Assembly (NCBI GenBank): GCA_003290165.1
Contig: QNQO01000527.1
Location: forward strand, 1 to 64,000
DNA from: Berberis thunbergii
Lineage: Eukaryota; Streptophyta; Magnoliopsida; Ranunculales; Berberidaceae
Direction of reading: 5' to 3'
DNA: 64,000 nt
This document shows, piece after piece, positions 1-12,649 of this stretch (its first letter is position 1; every line of letters starts with the position of its first letter). The notes beneath the pieces were generated by a model. The model saw only the letters and a list, made by a program, of their open reading frames with translations, was not told the DNA's origin and did not search any database. Position numbers and translations under genes: made by a program.

Positions 1-11
1 TCTAAACTTAC

Positions 12-283
12 CCCAGGGGAACTCCTTGTTCCTGATGTGCAAATAAGGGTATGCCTGCAAGATTCATCAAACAGACGACGTCATGATTAATATACAAAGT
101 TAAAGAGACGAGCTAGCTACATTTCCAAAATAAGAAACATAGTCATACAATTGAAAAGAATTAGTAAAAGACTTACCGGAGGCTCTTCAAAGTGGGGATG
201 ACCCTTGGAAAAATTGTAGAATGCCAAGATGGTGCAAGAATCGATTCCCAGATATGTTATCTTTTCCCATTTCGCCGTCTCAT
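12..283 (-). pseudogene. COX6A: Cytochrome c oxidase subunit 6a fragment (two exons)
   Basis: COX6a is a small nuclear-encoded subunit of mitochondrial complex IV. On the minus strand, exon 283-177 and exon 54-12 read in one frame across a GT-AG intron (176-55). They contain AKWEKITYLGI and then YLHIRNKEFPWG, the most conserved part of plant COX6a. The last exon stops at a gtaagt donor just after PWG, where the final coding exon would follow outside the window. Acceptor and donor sites are intact. The upstream exon, with start codon and presequence, is not found between 284 and 1030, where the sequence becomes transposon repeats. This is therefore a fragment rather than a gene. Retained introns mean it was copied as DNA, not from mRNA. 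Confidence 0.8.
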
Positions 284-586
284 CTGATCAAAACCAATTC
301 CATCATTTCACAGTTGAAAAAAATAAAAATAAAATTAAAAATAAAAAAAATTGAATTAAAAGATGGCTCAAATCAATAACAAGAAAGGAAATCATAGTTG
401 ACGAATAAAACCCTAAATTGAAGGAAAAAGTTTAGAGATGGCCAACCCCCATGGTGATTGGAAAATGAAGAGAAACTCCTCGATTGAAGGCTGCGAAGGA
501 GGAGGAGGATCTCGAAGCTCGAATGGCTAGATGGCCAAACCCCATCGCGTTTTGTTGCTGTACAAACACAGACACTGCTTGGGTTG

Positions 587-652
587 CTCGACTTCTCCCT
601 CTCTCTTTCCTTCTCCTTCTCCTTTTCCTTATCTCTTTCCCTCTCCTTGAAA
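587..652. repeat. CT-rich low-complexity tract
   Basis: A pyrimidine-only run of ctctctttccttctcc-type units lies inside the CACTA-type element. Reading frames over it give only Ser/Leu or Lys/Glu/Arg repeats and are not genes. Confidence 0.8.
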
Positions 653-827
653 TTTAGGGTTTTTTCACAAAGGGTTGAAAAGGGGGAGATGGAGCGGGAG
701 ATGGAGAAGCAAAGGGTTGAGAAAAGGGGGAGATGGAGCGGGAACGCGGGAAGCAAATTTTTTTCCCAAAATTTCGCCCGCCAGAATTCGATCTACTTCT
801 CCACAGGTCCACGTGCACATTTGCAAC

Positions 828-1012
828 GGTTTTAAGTCGTGGGTCACTATAGCCACGGTTTTTAGCCGTGGCAAACACACCAACGGTTTAGAACCGTGGC
901 CAAGCCTTTTTTTAGCCACGGTTTTTAAGCCGTTGGGCACTATAGCCACGATTTTTAGCCGTGGCAAACACACCAACGGCTTAGAACCGTGGCCACCCCT
1001 GTGTAGCTAATC
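828..1012. repeat. CACTA subterminal inverted repeats
   Basis: About eight copies of agccacggttttta and its reverse taaaaccgtggct alternate on both strands up to the terminus at 1030. Dense short repeats of this kind near the ends are the hallmark of CACTA elements, where the element-encoded DNA-binding protein acts. Confidence 0.75.
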
Positions 1013-1030
1013 AGCCCTTTTGGTGTAGTG

Positions 1031-3196
1031 TAGAACTTTCATTGACTATGGAAAAGAAAATAAAAAACTGACATAAACTGACTGTCGACGGAGAGAAATT
1101 GATCCCGATCCTGAAGTGAATTCAGACAGCCTTGTGGATTACTGGTATTCTCAACAGACTATTGAGTTTCGCTTATGTCGCAGATGCTACTGAAGAGTAA
1201 ACCTCGTGGGGGAGTTAATCTTCGCGCCAACGGAATGTCGGAGGGTTGTGCTCACACTTGCCTTGGTCGCTTCGATCTGCCGAGCTGAACAACAAATTTA
1301 TTCTGTGTCGCTTGACTACGATGCGTCAGTAGTCAATCGGAATGGCTTTAGTTCAGATTGCTCCGTGTGATCCGATTGGATCGGGGAGCATTCAATCTGT
1401 TTCAGTGCAGCATAATGACAGCTTCGTGTCGTAGGTTGGTCTCTACGTATCGTTCCTTCTGAGTGGTTAGTGGTATACAAATGCACTGGTGAAGGATGGA
1501 AACTACTATTCCCATCTAGTGGAGCCATGATCTTCCCAAGATAAGGTTGTAGGTAGATGGTGCATCTACTACCATGAAGTCTATAAACAAGACTTTTCTC
1601 AATTGTGGTTCTCCTGCCACTAGTGCTAACTTTATTTTCCCGATCGGGTATCATTTTCTTTGCTGAATCCAATAATCGGGTAGTCTGAAGACGTCAACAT
1701 CTCCTCTTTAAGGTCCATACTATGAAACACGTTGTAGAACAGGGCATTGAGTGACCTCCCTGCGTCCACCTGAGCTCTCTTCACTTCCACCTTGCAATGG
1801 AGACCGAGATGACTAGGGCATCATTGTGCGGCACTCGGACTCCTTCTAGGTTCGTGTCCGTAAAGGTCAAGGTGGGAATGGGGCTTTGAATCCTCAAGTA
1901 GCAAACGCGTCTGTTATTGTCCGCGGGTTGTGTCCGCATATCCAGTAGAGTTCTCTTGCAGGACCTGTGTGACTGGTCTTCATTCGGTCCGACTCCACGA
2001 AGAACATAGATTATGCCCGGAGTCTCCTTATCTATTTATTTGACTGACTCCCCCCGTCCCTGGATCGTTCTGGTCGATTTTCAGAGCTCATGAATTCTTT
2101 TAGCTTTCCCCTGCGGATCCAGTATTCAATCTCGTACCTCAGACTCTTGCAATCGTTGGTATCATGGTCGCCCTTCTTGTGGTACGAGTAGTATTTACTG
2201 TTGTCACGTTTGGAGGGTCTCTGCGCTGCTTTGGGGGCCCACATCAGATGTTCCCAGTTTCGCATTGAGTTTAGTTCGTCTGACATGCTAGAATTGAGGT
2301 ACAATCATCAATGAGAGCCAGCTCGTTGTTGAAGTGCATGACATACTCTCTGAGCGTCTCATTAGATCCTTGTTTTAGAAAAAGTACGTAATGTGGGCAT
2401 TTTCGAAAATGCTGACTCTCGACAAAACGCATCAAAAAATCCTTTCCCAGCGTCTTGAATGAGTCAATCGACCTCGGCGGGAGACTGTGAAACCATGTTA
2501 GTGTTGACTTCTTAAAGTTGGTGGGAAAAGTCCTGCACATCACCGAATCAAATCCTTATTTGATAGCCATTACATGCTGGTAATGACAAAGGTGGTCGAA
2601 TGGGTCAGTGGTTCCGACGTAGAGTCGAGCTTTGGAATAGTCAACTTATTTGGAAGGACCTCATTCATAATACGATCCACGAATGGTGGGACTGAGAGAC
2701 GGTACAACACGTCTGGGTCGTGTGCCCCTTTGTGGAAGGGGTTCTGAGGGTTGAGCCTTTCTTCCTTGGCGGTCGGCTCTGCGTTAACCGCACAACCTCC
2801 TCTAGTCCAAGGGGAACTAACAGGGTTTGACTCTCATGTGCTTGCTCTTTGCCGCCTTCTAGAGATGGAGGCCCATGCTGCTCCTAGTATCTATTAATAG
2901 GAGGAGGGTTTTGCCGTGCGAGAGCCTCCATCGCTTTGGCAATCTGTTGTATTTGAGATGACAACATATTTTTCCTAGGGTCCGCCATTGTATTGTTGGT
3001 GCGGGAATGTGAGTCTGTTGCCCGTGCATAACCGGAACCATCGAAAGTGGCGGTACAATACCAGCCTAAGCGTTTGATGTGTGCCATTATTATCCGTTAT
3101 TGCGTGATATAGTAGTCACCATATCTCTGTATTTCGAAGGGAGACGACGCTAGTCAAAAGTAAGGAACTTTGTCGTCCCCACGGACGACGCCAAAC
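1031..3196 (-). pseudogene. Decayed Ty3/gypsy gag and protease (Tat/Ogre-like)
   Basis: Minus-strand remnants of a gypsy element follow the LTR at 3197-3845. Reading leftwards come a gag start (about 3087-2860), the Retrotrans_gag domain (2543-2271, with LTWFHSLPPRSIDSF and ETLREYVMHFN) and a CX2C-poor knuckle region (2304-2032, with HDTNDCKSLRYEIEYWIRRG). A protease-like stretch then lies at about 1900-1500, with GVRVPHNDALVISV and later NLILGRSWLH. The frames are broken by stops and shifts, and no reverse transcriptase is seen. Just left of the LTR the minus strand reads tttggcgtcgtccgtgggg, a primer-binding site of the kind used by Tat/Ogre elements. Only the part from about 2768 rightwards is present in the duplicated copy at 19344. 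Between 1031 and 1500 no domain is recognisable. Confidence 0.75.
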
Positions 3197-3845
3197 TGAT
3201 GTAGTCGTTTTTCACTTCCTGCTTTGACCCATTTTTGCTGACTTGCACAAGTAATGCATGTGAGCCATGAACCACTGTTGTGGTGGCCGATGACACTTCG
3301 ATGCTAAAATCAGACAGAGATTTGAGAAGGGCGTAATACTATAAATAGGAAATCTTATCTTACCAACCTCATGTCTTACTTATAGTGAATGAATTCTGAT
3401 TTTACCAAACCATCAAAGGTGTAGTTTAGAAAGAAGATCTTCATAGAGATCATTATTTAATTAGGAGTTGTGCTGCAGAAGGAAAGTTCTTTGTTAACTC
3501 CGTGCTCCTAGATACGTGAAAGATAGTTCCCTATCTGAGGGTAATCCGTAAGAGAAAGTATCATTGTGTGATATGTACTCTAGTATTTGCTTCCTAGTCG
3601 AAAGCGGAGAGCTACTGTAATTGGATGTTCGAAGCTGATCCTCGTGATACTTGCCTTAATAGGGCTTACGAGTATTGAGGATAGATGTGAAACGTATGGG
3701 CTTAGCAAGTTGTAAGAGTTTGGATCCGTTTGGCAGACTGTGTTGGACAGGTTTAGAACCACTTAAATCGGATCAGAATTGGGCTGACGTGAAGCCCGTA
3801 ATTTTTCAAGATCATCAGGGATGTGACCATTTTGATTTACCATCA
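3197..3845 (-). repeat. LTR of the decayed gypsy element (left copy)
   Basis: On the minus strand this 649-bp block starts TGATGG and ends CATCA, giving the short terminal inverted repeat TGATG/CATCA. It is directly followed on that strand by the primer-binding site and gag. A matching LTR of 659 bp lies at 19770-20428 in the duplicated unit. The partner LTR at the far end of the element is not in the window. Confidence 0.65.
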
Positions 3846-4436
3846 AATATAAAAGTATAAATAAATTTTGTTATTATTTTACACTGAAACGTTTAGTCAA
3901 ATATCTATAACAAAATAAAAAGTTGTTAAATATAAAGGCGCGCAACGAGTGCATCGACACCTTGGTGTGAACTAACAAGAGGACCAGGCAGATTGGATAG
4001 AACAAGGATAAAGTTTTTTTATTATTTTCTTTCTCTCTCTCTCTCTGCGGTCTACCTGCTGATTTGCTTGGTTCAAATCCGAGCTCGAGTGTGATGAACT
4101 TCCCCGATAGTTATTCTGCTCCCTCCAAGAAGAAAAAATATCCAATGAGGATTTGAACTGAAATTTTAGGTGCCCTGAGAAACTAGCCTGGGGGCAAAAT
4201 TGTAGTTTCGCCTCTCAGGCTGAAAAACAGGCCACCTACAAGTGTACGTCCACCCTGCAAGCCACTCGTCTACCAGAAAATCTAAAGGGCCAGGCCCGCG
4301 CAATGCCATGGTTGATGCCGTCCATCATTTTCGAAATGCGCATTTTAAGATAATGAACAGTACCAAACTTGACACGACTCTCTAGAAAAATTCATCGTCT
4401 ACACCACACTCCAACCCCATCCACTTAAAAGCAAAG

Positions 4437-4625
4437 GGGGAGTTCTAAATGTCGAGGAAATCAGCAAGGGGAGTGAGGTGGAGGGAGGGGAACCATTCAC
4501 TCCCCTCGATATGCATGTAAGAAAATTCAACACACGCATTCCAAGGAAAGTGAATGGTTCTCCTCCCTCCACCTCACTCCCCTCGCAGGTTTCCTCGCTC
4601 ATTTCCTCGCCATGTAGCCTTACTC
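4437..4625. mobile_element. 189-bp MITE, Mutator-like, 9-bp target duplication
   Basis: The ends are imperfect inverted repeats of about 30 bp, sharing the core tcgaggaaat with its inverse atttcctcgc. The flanks are perfect 9-bp direct repeats aaagcaaag (4428-4436 and 4626-4634). The duplicated unit at about 20918 has the empty site with a single aaagcaaag. A 9-bp duplication fits Mutator-like MITEs. A sister copy lies at 22574-22763. It has no coding capacity. Confidence 0.85.
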
Positions 4626-4771
4626 AAAGCAAAGTGAATGTATCGCGGCGAAAACAAAGTCCAAAAGCATGCAAGGACACGTATCTACATAATATATTCC
4701 AAACTAATCGTTCATGAGTAGGTTTATCTTCTTGAAGATTGACCCATCTTCCTTGAGATTCACATGAACGC

Positions 4772-4838
4772 GTATAGCGAGGGGATGGAGGGTCACAACC
4801 CCCTCCCTCGCTCGTTTCCTCGCCATTTAGAATCACCG
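4772..4838. mobile_element. Truncated copy of the same MITE
   Basis: The stretch from agcgaggggatggaggg to cctcgctcgtttcctcgcc repeats the ends of the 189-bp MITE with the middle missing. It is absent from the matching position of the other duplication unit (about 21030), so it arrived or was lost after the duplication. Confidence 0.5.
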
Positions 4839-5003
4839 CACAACATCATACGCGGCTAAGTGTCATACCGACTCCAATGACATCATCTCTCATGCATCGA
4901 TGCTCCTAAAGTTCTTATTACTACCGACATATTTACTTTACTATAATAATATCTCTTATCTATAATATCCATGAGTCAAGATAATCTCGATTCTAGCTAT
5001 CCA

Positions 5004-5133
5004 GCCGACATCATATTACTCGTGGCCATCTCACCAGCTGCCAGCGCTGCATTGTAAACTTTACTCCAGAAGGACACGTGTAAGGAAGGTGGGGCCAGTA
5101 GTCCATGTCCATCACATGCTTTGCTTATATAAA
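5004..5133 (+). promoter_or_regulatory. Promoter of dehydrin copy 1: DRE, ABRE/G-box, TATA
   Basis: A DRE/CRT core GCCGAC (5004-5009), a G-box ABRE ACACGTGT (5074-5081) and a TATA box TATATAAA (5126-5133) precede the start codon by 235, 160 and 105 bp. This set is typical of dehydrin genes induced by abscisic acid, drought and cold. The second ABRE present in copy 2 is changed here: 5019-5025 reads cTCGTGGc instead of CACGTGGC. Confidence 0.75.
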
Positions 5134-5237
5134 CGGCACTTAGTCGCTCATCAAATACCAGAATCTACTACTCATCCCATTCACCTAGTTATTAGATCAA
5201 ACCGTTTTTGAAGTCTCTATCTAATTAGCGAGCTACT

Positions 5238-5813
5238 ATGTCTGATTACAGAGAAACACATGGTCACCGTGCTCCCCAGACTGATGAGTTCGGCAACCCA
5301 ATCTCCCATACTGCAGGTGCAGGTGACCCCTTCGGTACTACAGGAACTGGTACTGGTACTGGGACTGGAACAAGAACTGGCACTGGCACTGGAACCGAAA
5401 CTGGTTATGGCACCGGAACCCGCACTACCGGACATGGACATACTGGTACTGGTGAGCACCAGGGAGGAGTGCTTCAACGTTCTGGCAGCTCTAGCTCGGT
5501 ATGCAGTTAATTAATTTACAACCAAGTATTTCTTTTCAATTACCTGTTATTGGATGCATATTTACCATAAAATAGATTTTGACACTGCTTTTGTTTTATT
5601 GGGTAACAGTCCGAGGATGATGGGTTGGGTGGAAGGAGGAAGAAGGGATTGAAGGAGAAGATCAAGGAAAAGCTTCCTGGAGGGCGTACCACTGATACTA
5701 CTGCCACACACGGAACGACGACTACTGATACTACAGGATATGGCGGGTATCCTGAGCAGGAGAAGAAGGGAATGATGGAGAAGATCAAGGAGAAGCTTCC
5801 TGGCGGCCATTAA
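5238..5813 (+). CDS. YSK2 dehydrin, copy 1
   Basis: Dehydrins (group 2 LEA proteins) are disordered proteins that protect membranes and enzymes during drying and cold. Two exons, 5238-5498 and 5610-5813, join across a 111-bp GT-AG intron in phase 0 to give 154 residues. The order is a Y-segment-like TDEFGNP (about residues 16-22), a Gly/Thr-rich region of TG repeats, a serine run at the exon junction (SGSSSS plus SEDDG, the S-segment), then two lysine-rich K-segments, [15 protein letters not shown] and the C-terminal [16 protein letters not shown]. The intron interrupts the serine run, as is usual for this class. The start is the first ATG after the TATA box. A polyadenylation signal AATAAA follows at 5865. 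The gene looks intact and is the fuller of the two copies. Confidence 0.93.
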
Positions 5814-5864
5814 GATCTTGATCATGCTGCTACTGCTGCATGCATTAGTATATATATCAGTGTC

Positions 5865-5870
5865 AATAAA
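5865..5870 (+). terminator. Polyadenylation signal of dehydrin copy 1
   Basis: AATAAA lies 52 bp after the stop codon. The same hexamer is at the same place in copy 2. Confidence 0.6.
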
Positions 5871-6606
5871 AAGTGACGCGTGCTCGTGATGATTATATAT
5901 ATATATATAGTCCACGTGTTTGTTGTATGTGTGCGTCTCGATCTGTTTCCTCCGTCTGTCTGTATCAATCATCCATCGCTATATGTAAGTGATGCTGATC
6001 TTTTGTTTGTATGGTTTAATGTATATGTGATGGTTTTGTGTTTTCGTTTTATCATGTGTTTGTTGTTCCGTTTATTCTGAAACTTTGGGAAAATTATGGC
6101 TTGGCATAAAAATAAAATAAAAAAATTGCATGTATTAAAAATTTCAAACGTAATATGAACTATGTTTGTTTTTTTGTTAGATTCTCATTAATAACGCAGC
6201 AAGCGAAGAGAAAATAGGCTCACCTGAGCGTGACATATACTTCAGAATGCCGTTATCGATCATTGTGTCAGACCACCCACCCGAAAGGGGTTCAACCATC
6301 TTTAAAGTTTAAACACACAAAAAGACTATTTATATTCATTATTTGGCCACAAGGAGAATAATATCATTCCAGGTGACCACTGGCTGTTGTCCGTTCTGGA
6401 ATCCAAGACCAAAAAATACGGCGTATTGGTTGTGGCTTAAAATTAAGGGGCCAAAGGCTACTTTTAAAGTTGATCTAATTGTAGGAGCCATTTTTTTTGC
6501 CTCTCTGTGGTGAATTTGTTTGGGAAAGGTCTTTCCTTGTTGCCTCTTATCTTTCTTAAAAGGCAAGCCCAATTTCACATTACTAAAAATACTGTCCCAT
6601 GCTGCC

Positions 6607-6611
<5 letters not shown>

Positions 6612-6644
<33 letters not shown>
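6612..6644. repeat. Poly(T) tract
   Basis: An uninterrupted run of about 33 T lies beside the atpB fragments. On the minus strand it would be a poly(A) tract, but no retroposed gene body ends there. Confidence 0.7.
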
Positions 6645-6654
6645 CACACCACCG

Positions 6655-6951
6655 GAACGTTGAAAAATCGTCCGAGAGTCACTCCACCAACCGAAACACT
6701 TAGAGGAATTCCCATGTCAATCACTTCCATTCCTCTCATCAGACCATCTGTAGCACTCATAGCTACAACTCTAATTCGATTATTTCCTAACAATTGTTGT
6801 ACCTCAAAGGTCACATTAATTTCTTCCGAGAGTCGCTCCATCAATCGGAACACTTAGAGGAACTCCCGTGTCAATAACTTCCATTCCTTTCATCAGACCA
6901 TCTGTAGCACTCATAGCTACAGCTCTAACTCGATTATTTCCTAACAATTGT
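6655..6951 (-). pseudogene. atpB: Tandem pair of chloroplast atpB fragments (NUPT)
   Basis: Two adjacent minus-strand pieces, about 6951-6828 and 6827-6655, encode the same stretch of the chloroplast ATP synthase beta subunit, around QLLGNNR and AMSATDGLM. The match is to the plastid rather than the mitochondrial protein. Each copy has its own substitutions, so they duplicated or arrived some time ago. Neither has a start or stop. They are nuclear copies of plastid DNA, and CACTA-like repeats begin directly at 6952. A 33-base T tract (6612-6644) lies just beside them. Confidence 0.8.
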
Positions 6952-7468
6952 TTAGCCACGGTTTTAAGATGTGGCTAGCAAAAAAAATTCAAATTTTTTT
7001 TATTGTTTTTTTTTGTCACGGTGTTAAGCCAATGCAGTTCTCCTGACAGTGATGCAATACAGGCAATGAAGAGAACTTACAAACTAAAGAACTTGTAATT
7101 GTAATTCTGGATTGATGACAGTAAATGGAATGAATTGTATTCAATAAGAAAACTAATTCGAGATAGCTAATCTCCTGTAGAGCAAATGCTCAAGTGTACA
7201 ATTTTCTTACAAATCAAATGAATCCTTTTTTCTCTCTTATGCTCTCTTATTTATAGTACTACATTTATTGACAACTAATCTAACAGAAATCCTTCATAAA
7301 CAACATGCATTACATGTAACAACATAGCACTCTGCAACATATAGCAACATGCTCCCTTTAGTAACAACACTTGTGTTAGCAGCCTGCATTCCATTCAGCA
7401 ACAAGTAAAATCAGTTAAAGAAGCAAGTAGATAGGATTACATCAAGTATAGAGAAAAAGAAAGAATTA

Positions 7469-7805
<337 letters not shown>

Positions 7806-7995
7806 ATAGCCAAAAGAAGACATCAAACAATGGACAATTTACATTTCATTTTCTCAAGTTCACAGAAGTAAATAAATCCATGACATACCATACAGGATTC
7901 ATGCAAATAAATCTCTTATGCAAAAGAATGGTCTTATGGGCAAAGTTTAGCATAGCAGCACAATCCATCACAGAATATGCCCTTGCAGTTCTCGA

Positions 7996-9272
<1,277 letters not shown>

Positions 9273-9474
9273 GCACAAAAACATTAATATTAACCATTAG
9301 GATAGTTATTTTTCTAAACTCTGGTACAATATTTGGCCTATACTCCAGTACGCATCACCATTATTTTCAAAAAATTAGTTACGAGCCACACTTGGGTGAA
9401 AGATGTGTTAAGGCTTTTATTTTTTCTTTCAAAAAACTAAAACTTTTAAAAAGAAGCTAGGTTTTGTGACTCAC

Positions 9475-9552
9475 TTGAGCCCTAGCTCTTTGAAGCTCTT
9501 GTTCAAGCTGAGTGAGCTTGATCCGACTTGACTCAAGCTGCTGCACATATGC
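9475..9552 (-). pseudogene. TGA: TGA-type bZIP transcription factor, single exon
   Basis: The 78-bp exon has an acceptor before 9552 and a gtgag donor after 9475. It encodes AYVQQLESSRIKLTQLEQEL plus six more residues, the junction of basic region and leucine zipper in plant TGA factors that bind as-1 elements and NPR1. Only this exon is present. Nothing in the neighbouring 9553-9811 continues it, and a 22-bp direct repeat (agaatatgaatttctgcagaaa, near 9607 and 9669) lies there. Confidence 0.85.
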
Positions 9553-9811
9553 CTGTGACAAAGACAAGAAAAGCAACAAAGACTTGATCAATAAATGATG
9601 ATAAGAGAGAATATGAATTTCTGCAGAAAAATACGTTGCAACAAAGAAAGGAACAATTATCAAACCAGAGAATATGAATTTCTGCAGAAACGCCCCACCA
9701 ATGCCAATAGATGAGCAAGTTTGAAAAAAGTTAAAATGGAACAGGATACCACTCATCATAGTTTATTATGCTCTTCAACAAAAGGAAAAAAAAAGTGAAA
9801 TGGTAGCTCAC

Positions 9812-10259
9812 CATTTCAGTGACTGCCACCAAAAGATCATTTCGAGCCTTAGCAAATCGCTTCAACTGGCCTCCAATCATGTTAAATAGTAAGGCATCCA
9901 GGGTCAATAAGAGTGACATACCAGGTCTCTGTACTTTCACAGCTACAAGCTCGCCTGAGTGCAGATGAGTTGCAAATGCCAACAAGAAATGTAAGGGTTT
10001 ATGTTAGTCAATGAAAAATCTAATATACATTTTGAGGAAATAAAAGTATAATGTAAAGAAACGCAAACATAGTTTAAGACAGAATGTCCTCTCATCAGGA
10101 AAGCAATTACAAATTCTCTAACCTTTATACACCTGCCCTAAGGATGCAGCTGCTGTGGGTTCAGAGCTGATGTCTGCAAATATTTTCGAAATTGGAGCAC
10201 CCAACTGGGACTCGATGGACTTAATGGCAACAGTAGTTGCAAATGGAGGTATTTGATCC
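9812..10259 (-). pseudogene. ABC1K: Plastid ABC1-type kinase fragment (two exons)
   Basis: ABC1/UbiB atypical kinases regulate prenyl-lipid metabolism in plastoglobules. Exon 10259-10123 encodes QIPPFATTVAIKSIESQLG, then SSEPTAAASLGQVYK, which includes the Ala-rich nucleotide loop. Exon 9969-9812 encodes HLHSGELVAVKVQRPGMSL with the invariant lysine, then GGQLKRFAKARNDLLVAV. The exons fit in frame only if the second starts at 9969, but the two bases before it read AA rather than the required AG, so that acceptor appears to be lost. The rest of the kinase is absent. Confidence 0.85.
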
Positions 10260-11790
10260 TAGCATCGAGGAAAGTTTCAAGCATTAAATGTTGTGATCTA
10301 ACAAACCACCAATAACCAACTCCTGGCCCATCTATAATTACACCAGCAACCCTATTGCAACTTGCAGACCTTTATCATGAACTAGGCCAACCATAAACTT
10401 GTAAGCAATAAAAACACCATACCTGGCTGACTCTAGCCCAATCCCCTGCTGAATTCCAGCACACCATCACGCTAACAGCAGAAAAAAAAAAAAGCAACAG
10501 AGTGCATCAGGACAGAGCACTCTGTCAAAACAGAGTGTGTTGTCCAGTGTATTGCAGCACCGAAAAAAACTGGACAGAGCAGCTCCAATTCTCGGCAGAC
10601 CAGCCCTGCAAGCAAACTTTGCTGCTCCGAGTCCACGGCACCTGACAGCACCTAACAGTGTTATGATCTGACTTACTCTTATTATATCCTGCAGAAGGGA
10701 AGCACATCAACTCTCGATTCAAGCCCAATTCTATGAGATATTGAATTGAGATTGGCTTTCCTCTACAGATTTTGGTTCTGATTCAAATTAATATTCAAAT
10801 AGAACATATAGATTACTATCAATAAAACATCATACAATAGGAAGACTGTTACATGGATTTGTCAGACTCAAACACTAATCTTCAAGCTAAATCACCATCA
10901 CTGACTTCAGTTATATAAATTTGTACTTTCTAGTAAATGACCACTAAATGAGATCCCTGAACGATAAATATGTTGTGGCAAGGTTGAACTTGGATGGACG
11001 TAAATTCTATCCGTGTACCAACTAAGGATAAGCTAATTGGAAATAATAATACATATCTATTTTCCAACCGAAGTTTCCTATGTCACTTTCCATCACGTGC
11101 TAAAAGGTCAAAGAAGAATCCTTATGGTGTTCAGACTTAAGACATGATGAAACAAAAAAACTCAGAGATTCAAATCTTGTTTAAGTGTTTTCGATGGATG
11201 GTCAAGTCAACATTGTATTTACAAATTGTTATAATTTTAATTTCCTTATTTTTGTCGCTTTGAAGAAGACATAGAATATTGACTTACCAAACTTGTCAAT
11301 CAACATGTAGAGCAAACAAATCAAGGTTGGTAATATATATTCTTGTCAGATATGCAAATTGTTGCCTAACATTCAATACAGCGCCATATTTCGTTTGAGA
11401 TGGTTATTTCATAAAGGAGTTACATACCTGCCATTTCCACCCATGGGTTTAAAATTCACTTTACTGAAGAAGTCCAATGGCTATATTATACTGTGACCGA
11501 ACCATCTGCATCACAGGCAAATCCATAATTTAAAAGCCACAGGTAAATGAAATTAAAAGTACCTTTGTCAAAGATTACAAATCTAGAATTATAATCATTG
11601 AATCTCTTACGTGGGAAACACACAGAATATACAAGACTTGCTGTTATATGTTTGTTTTCAGTATGGAAGCTAGACCGAGTAGAATTAAACTTTTGAAATT
11701 AAAAGGAAGAAGTCAAAGGAAATAGACCACTCTAGTTTTATATATATATATATTTTAAAGATCTCGGAGAAATCTCAGAAAAAAAAAAAA
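10260..11790. other. No recognisable gene
   Basis: AT-rich sequence between the ABC1 kinase exons and the subterminal repeats. No conserved exon, LTR or clear terminal repeat is seen. It may be intron or flank taken along with the kinase fragment. Confidence 0.5.
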
Positions 11791-12385
11791 CCATTTAGCA
11801 ACGGCAATTGTGCCGTCGCTAATATAAAAATAATGTAATTTAAAAAAAAAAAAAACCATTTAGCCACGGCAAAATGGCTGTCGCTAAAACAAAAAATAAT
11901 GTTAAATTAAAAAAAAAATCAATTAGCCACGGCTAAAATGTCGTCGCTAATATAAAAATAATATTAAATTTTTTTAAAAAAACCAGTTAGCTACGACTAA
12001 ATTGCCGTCGCTAATATAAAAATAATGTTAATTTTTTTTTTAAATCTGTTAGCCACGGCCAAAATGCCGTCGCTAATATAAAAATAATGTTAAATTTTTT
12101 TAAAAAATTTGTTAGCCACAACCAAATTGCCGTCGCTAATATAAAAAAATATTAATTTTTTTTTAAAAAAAATTAGTTAGCCACGAATGTTTTACACTTT
12201 AGCGACGGTTTTATCCCGTGGCTAATTCGCCACGGCTATTTTGCCGTCGCTGAATCAAATAGCGACGATAAATGTGGCTACGGGATAGCGACGATTGTTG
12301 TGCCGTCGCTAATGCCTTTTAGCTGCGGTTTTAGCTCAATCAGCGACGGTTTTTAGCCGTTGCTGATTTCAATTTTTTTGTAGTG
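11791..12385. repeat. CACTA subterminal tandem and inverted repeats
   Basis: About six tandem units of roughly 62 bp run from 11791 to 12185. Each has an agccacggc / gccgtcgct pair, a taatataaaaataatg spacer and an A/T homopolymer. They are followed by closely packed agcgacggtttt motifs and the terminus gtagtg at 12385. The pairs can fold into short hairpins. Confidence 0.8.
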
Positions 12386-12649
12386 TCTCTCTCCCCAAAT
12401 GATCTTTCCTTCCAACCACCATAACTCTCCTACACTCCTAAATCATTTTCTTCTCTATCAATTACTCCCCCACTCTCTCAATTATTTTTCACCCAAATTT
12501 TAAACATCTTCTTCCCTCCCACTGCACAAATTCTCTTATAGTCTTCGTAATTTCGAACACTAAATTGAACTCCAAAATGTGGAACAATAAACAACAACAT
12601 TCTTCACTGCAAAATTTTAAAAAAACTTCAAAAATTGAAATCATAAAAA

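Larger units (their letters stand above)
1..1030. mobile_element. CACTA-type element, one terminus only, carrying COX6a exons
   Basis: The block ends at 1030 with ttttggtgtagtg, the inverse of a CACTACACCAAAA terminus, as expected for a CACTA (En/Spm) end. The 200 bp before it are packed with inverted copies of agccacggttttta / tagccgtggc, typical subterminal transposase-binding repeats. The three bases after the end are tag. The other terminus lies outside the window, so the matching target duplication cannot be checked. The element carries two exons of a mitochondrial gene (12-283, minus strand) and a CT-rich tract, and no transposase is visible. It reads as a gene-capturing non-autonomous (Pack-CACTA) element. 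The alternative is a CACTA end inserted just upstream of a real but broken COX6a gene. Confidence 0.6.

Noticed and set aside
373..1010. Several overlapping open frames of 70-130 codons
   Set aside because: They run over a CT/GA-rich tract and subterminal repeats, on both strands, and encode only Ser/Leu or Lys/Glu repeats.
4020..4150. A tRNA-derived SINE suggested by ggttcaaatcc (B-box-like)
   Set aside because: No A box at the right spacing, no clear tail and no target duplication were found.
5880..6080. 66-codon frame after dehydrin copy 1 and its counterpart at 22009
   Set aside because: It starts beyond the polyadenylation signal in a TA-repeat tract and has no recognisable domain; conservation is explained by the duplication.
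6339..6650. 102-codon minus-strand frame with a poly-Lys start
   Set aside because: The lysines come from the poly(A) tract; the rest (FFGLGFQNGQQPVVTWND) resembles no family I can name.
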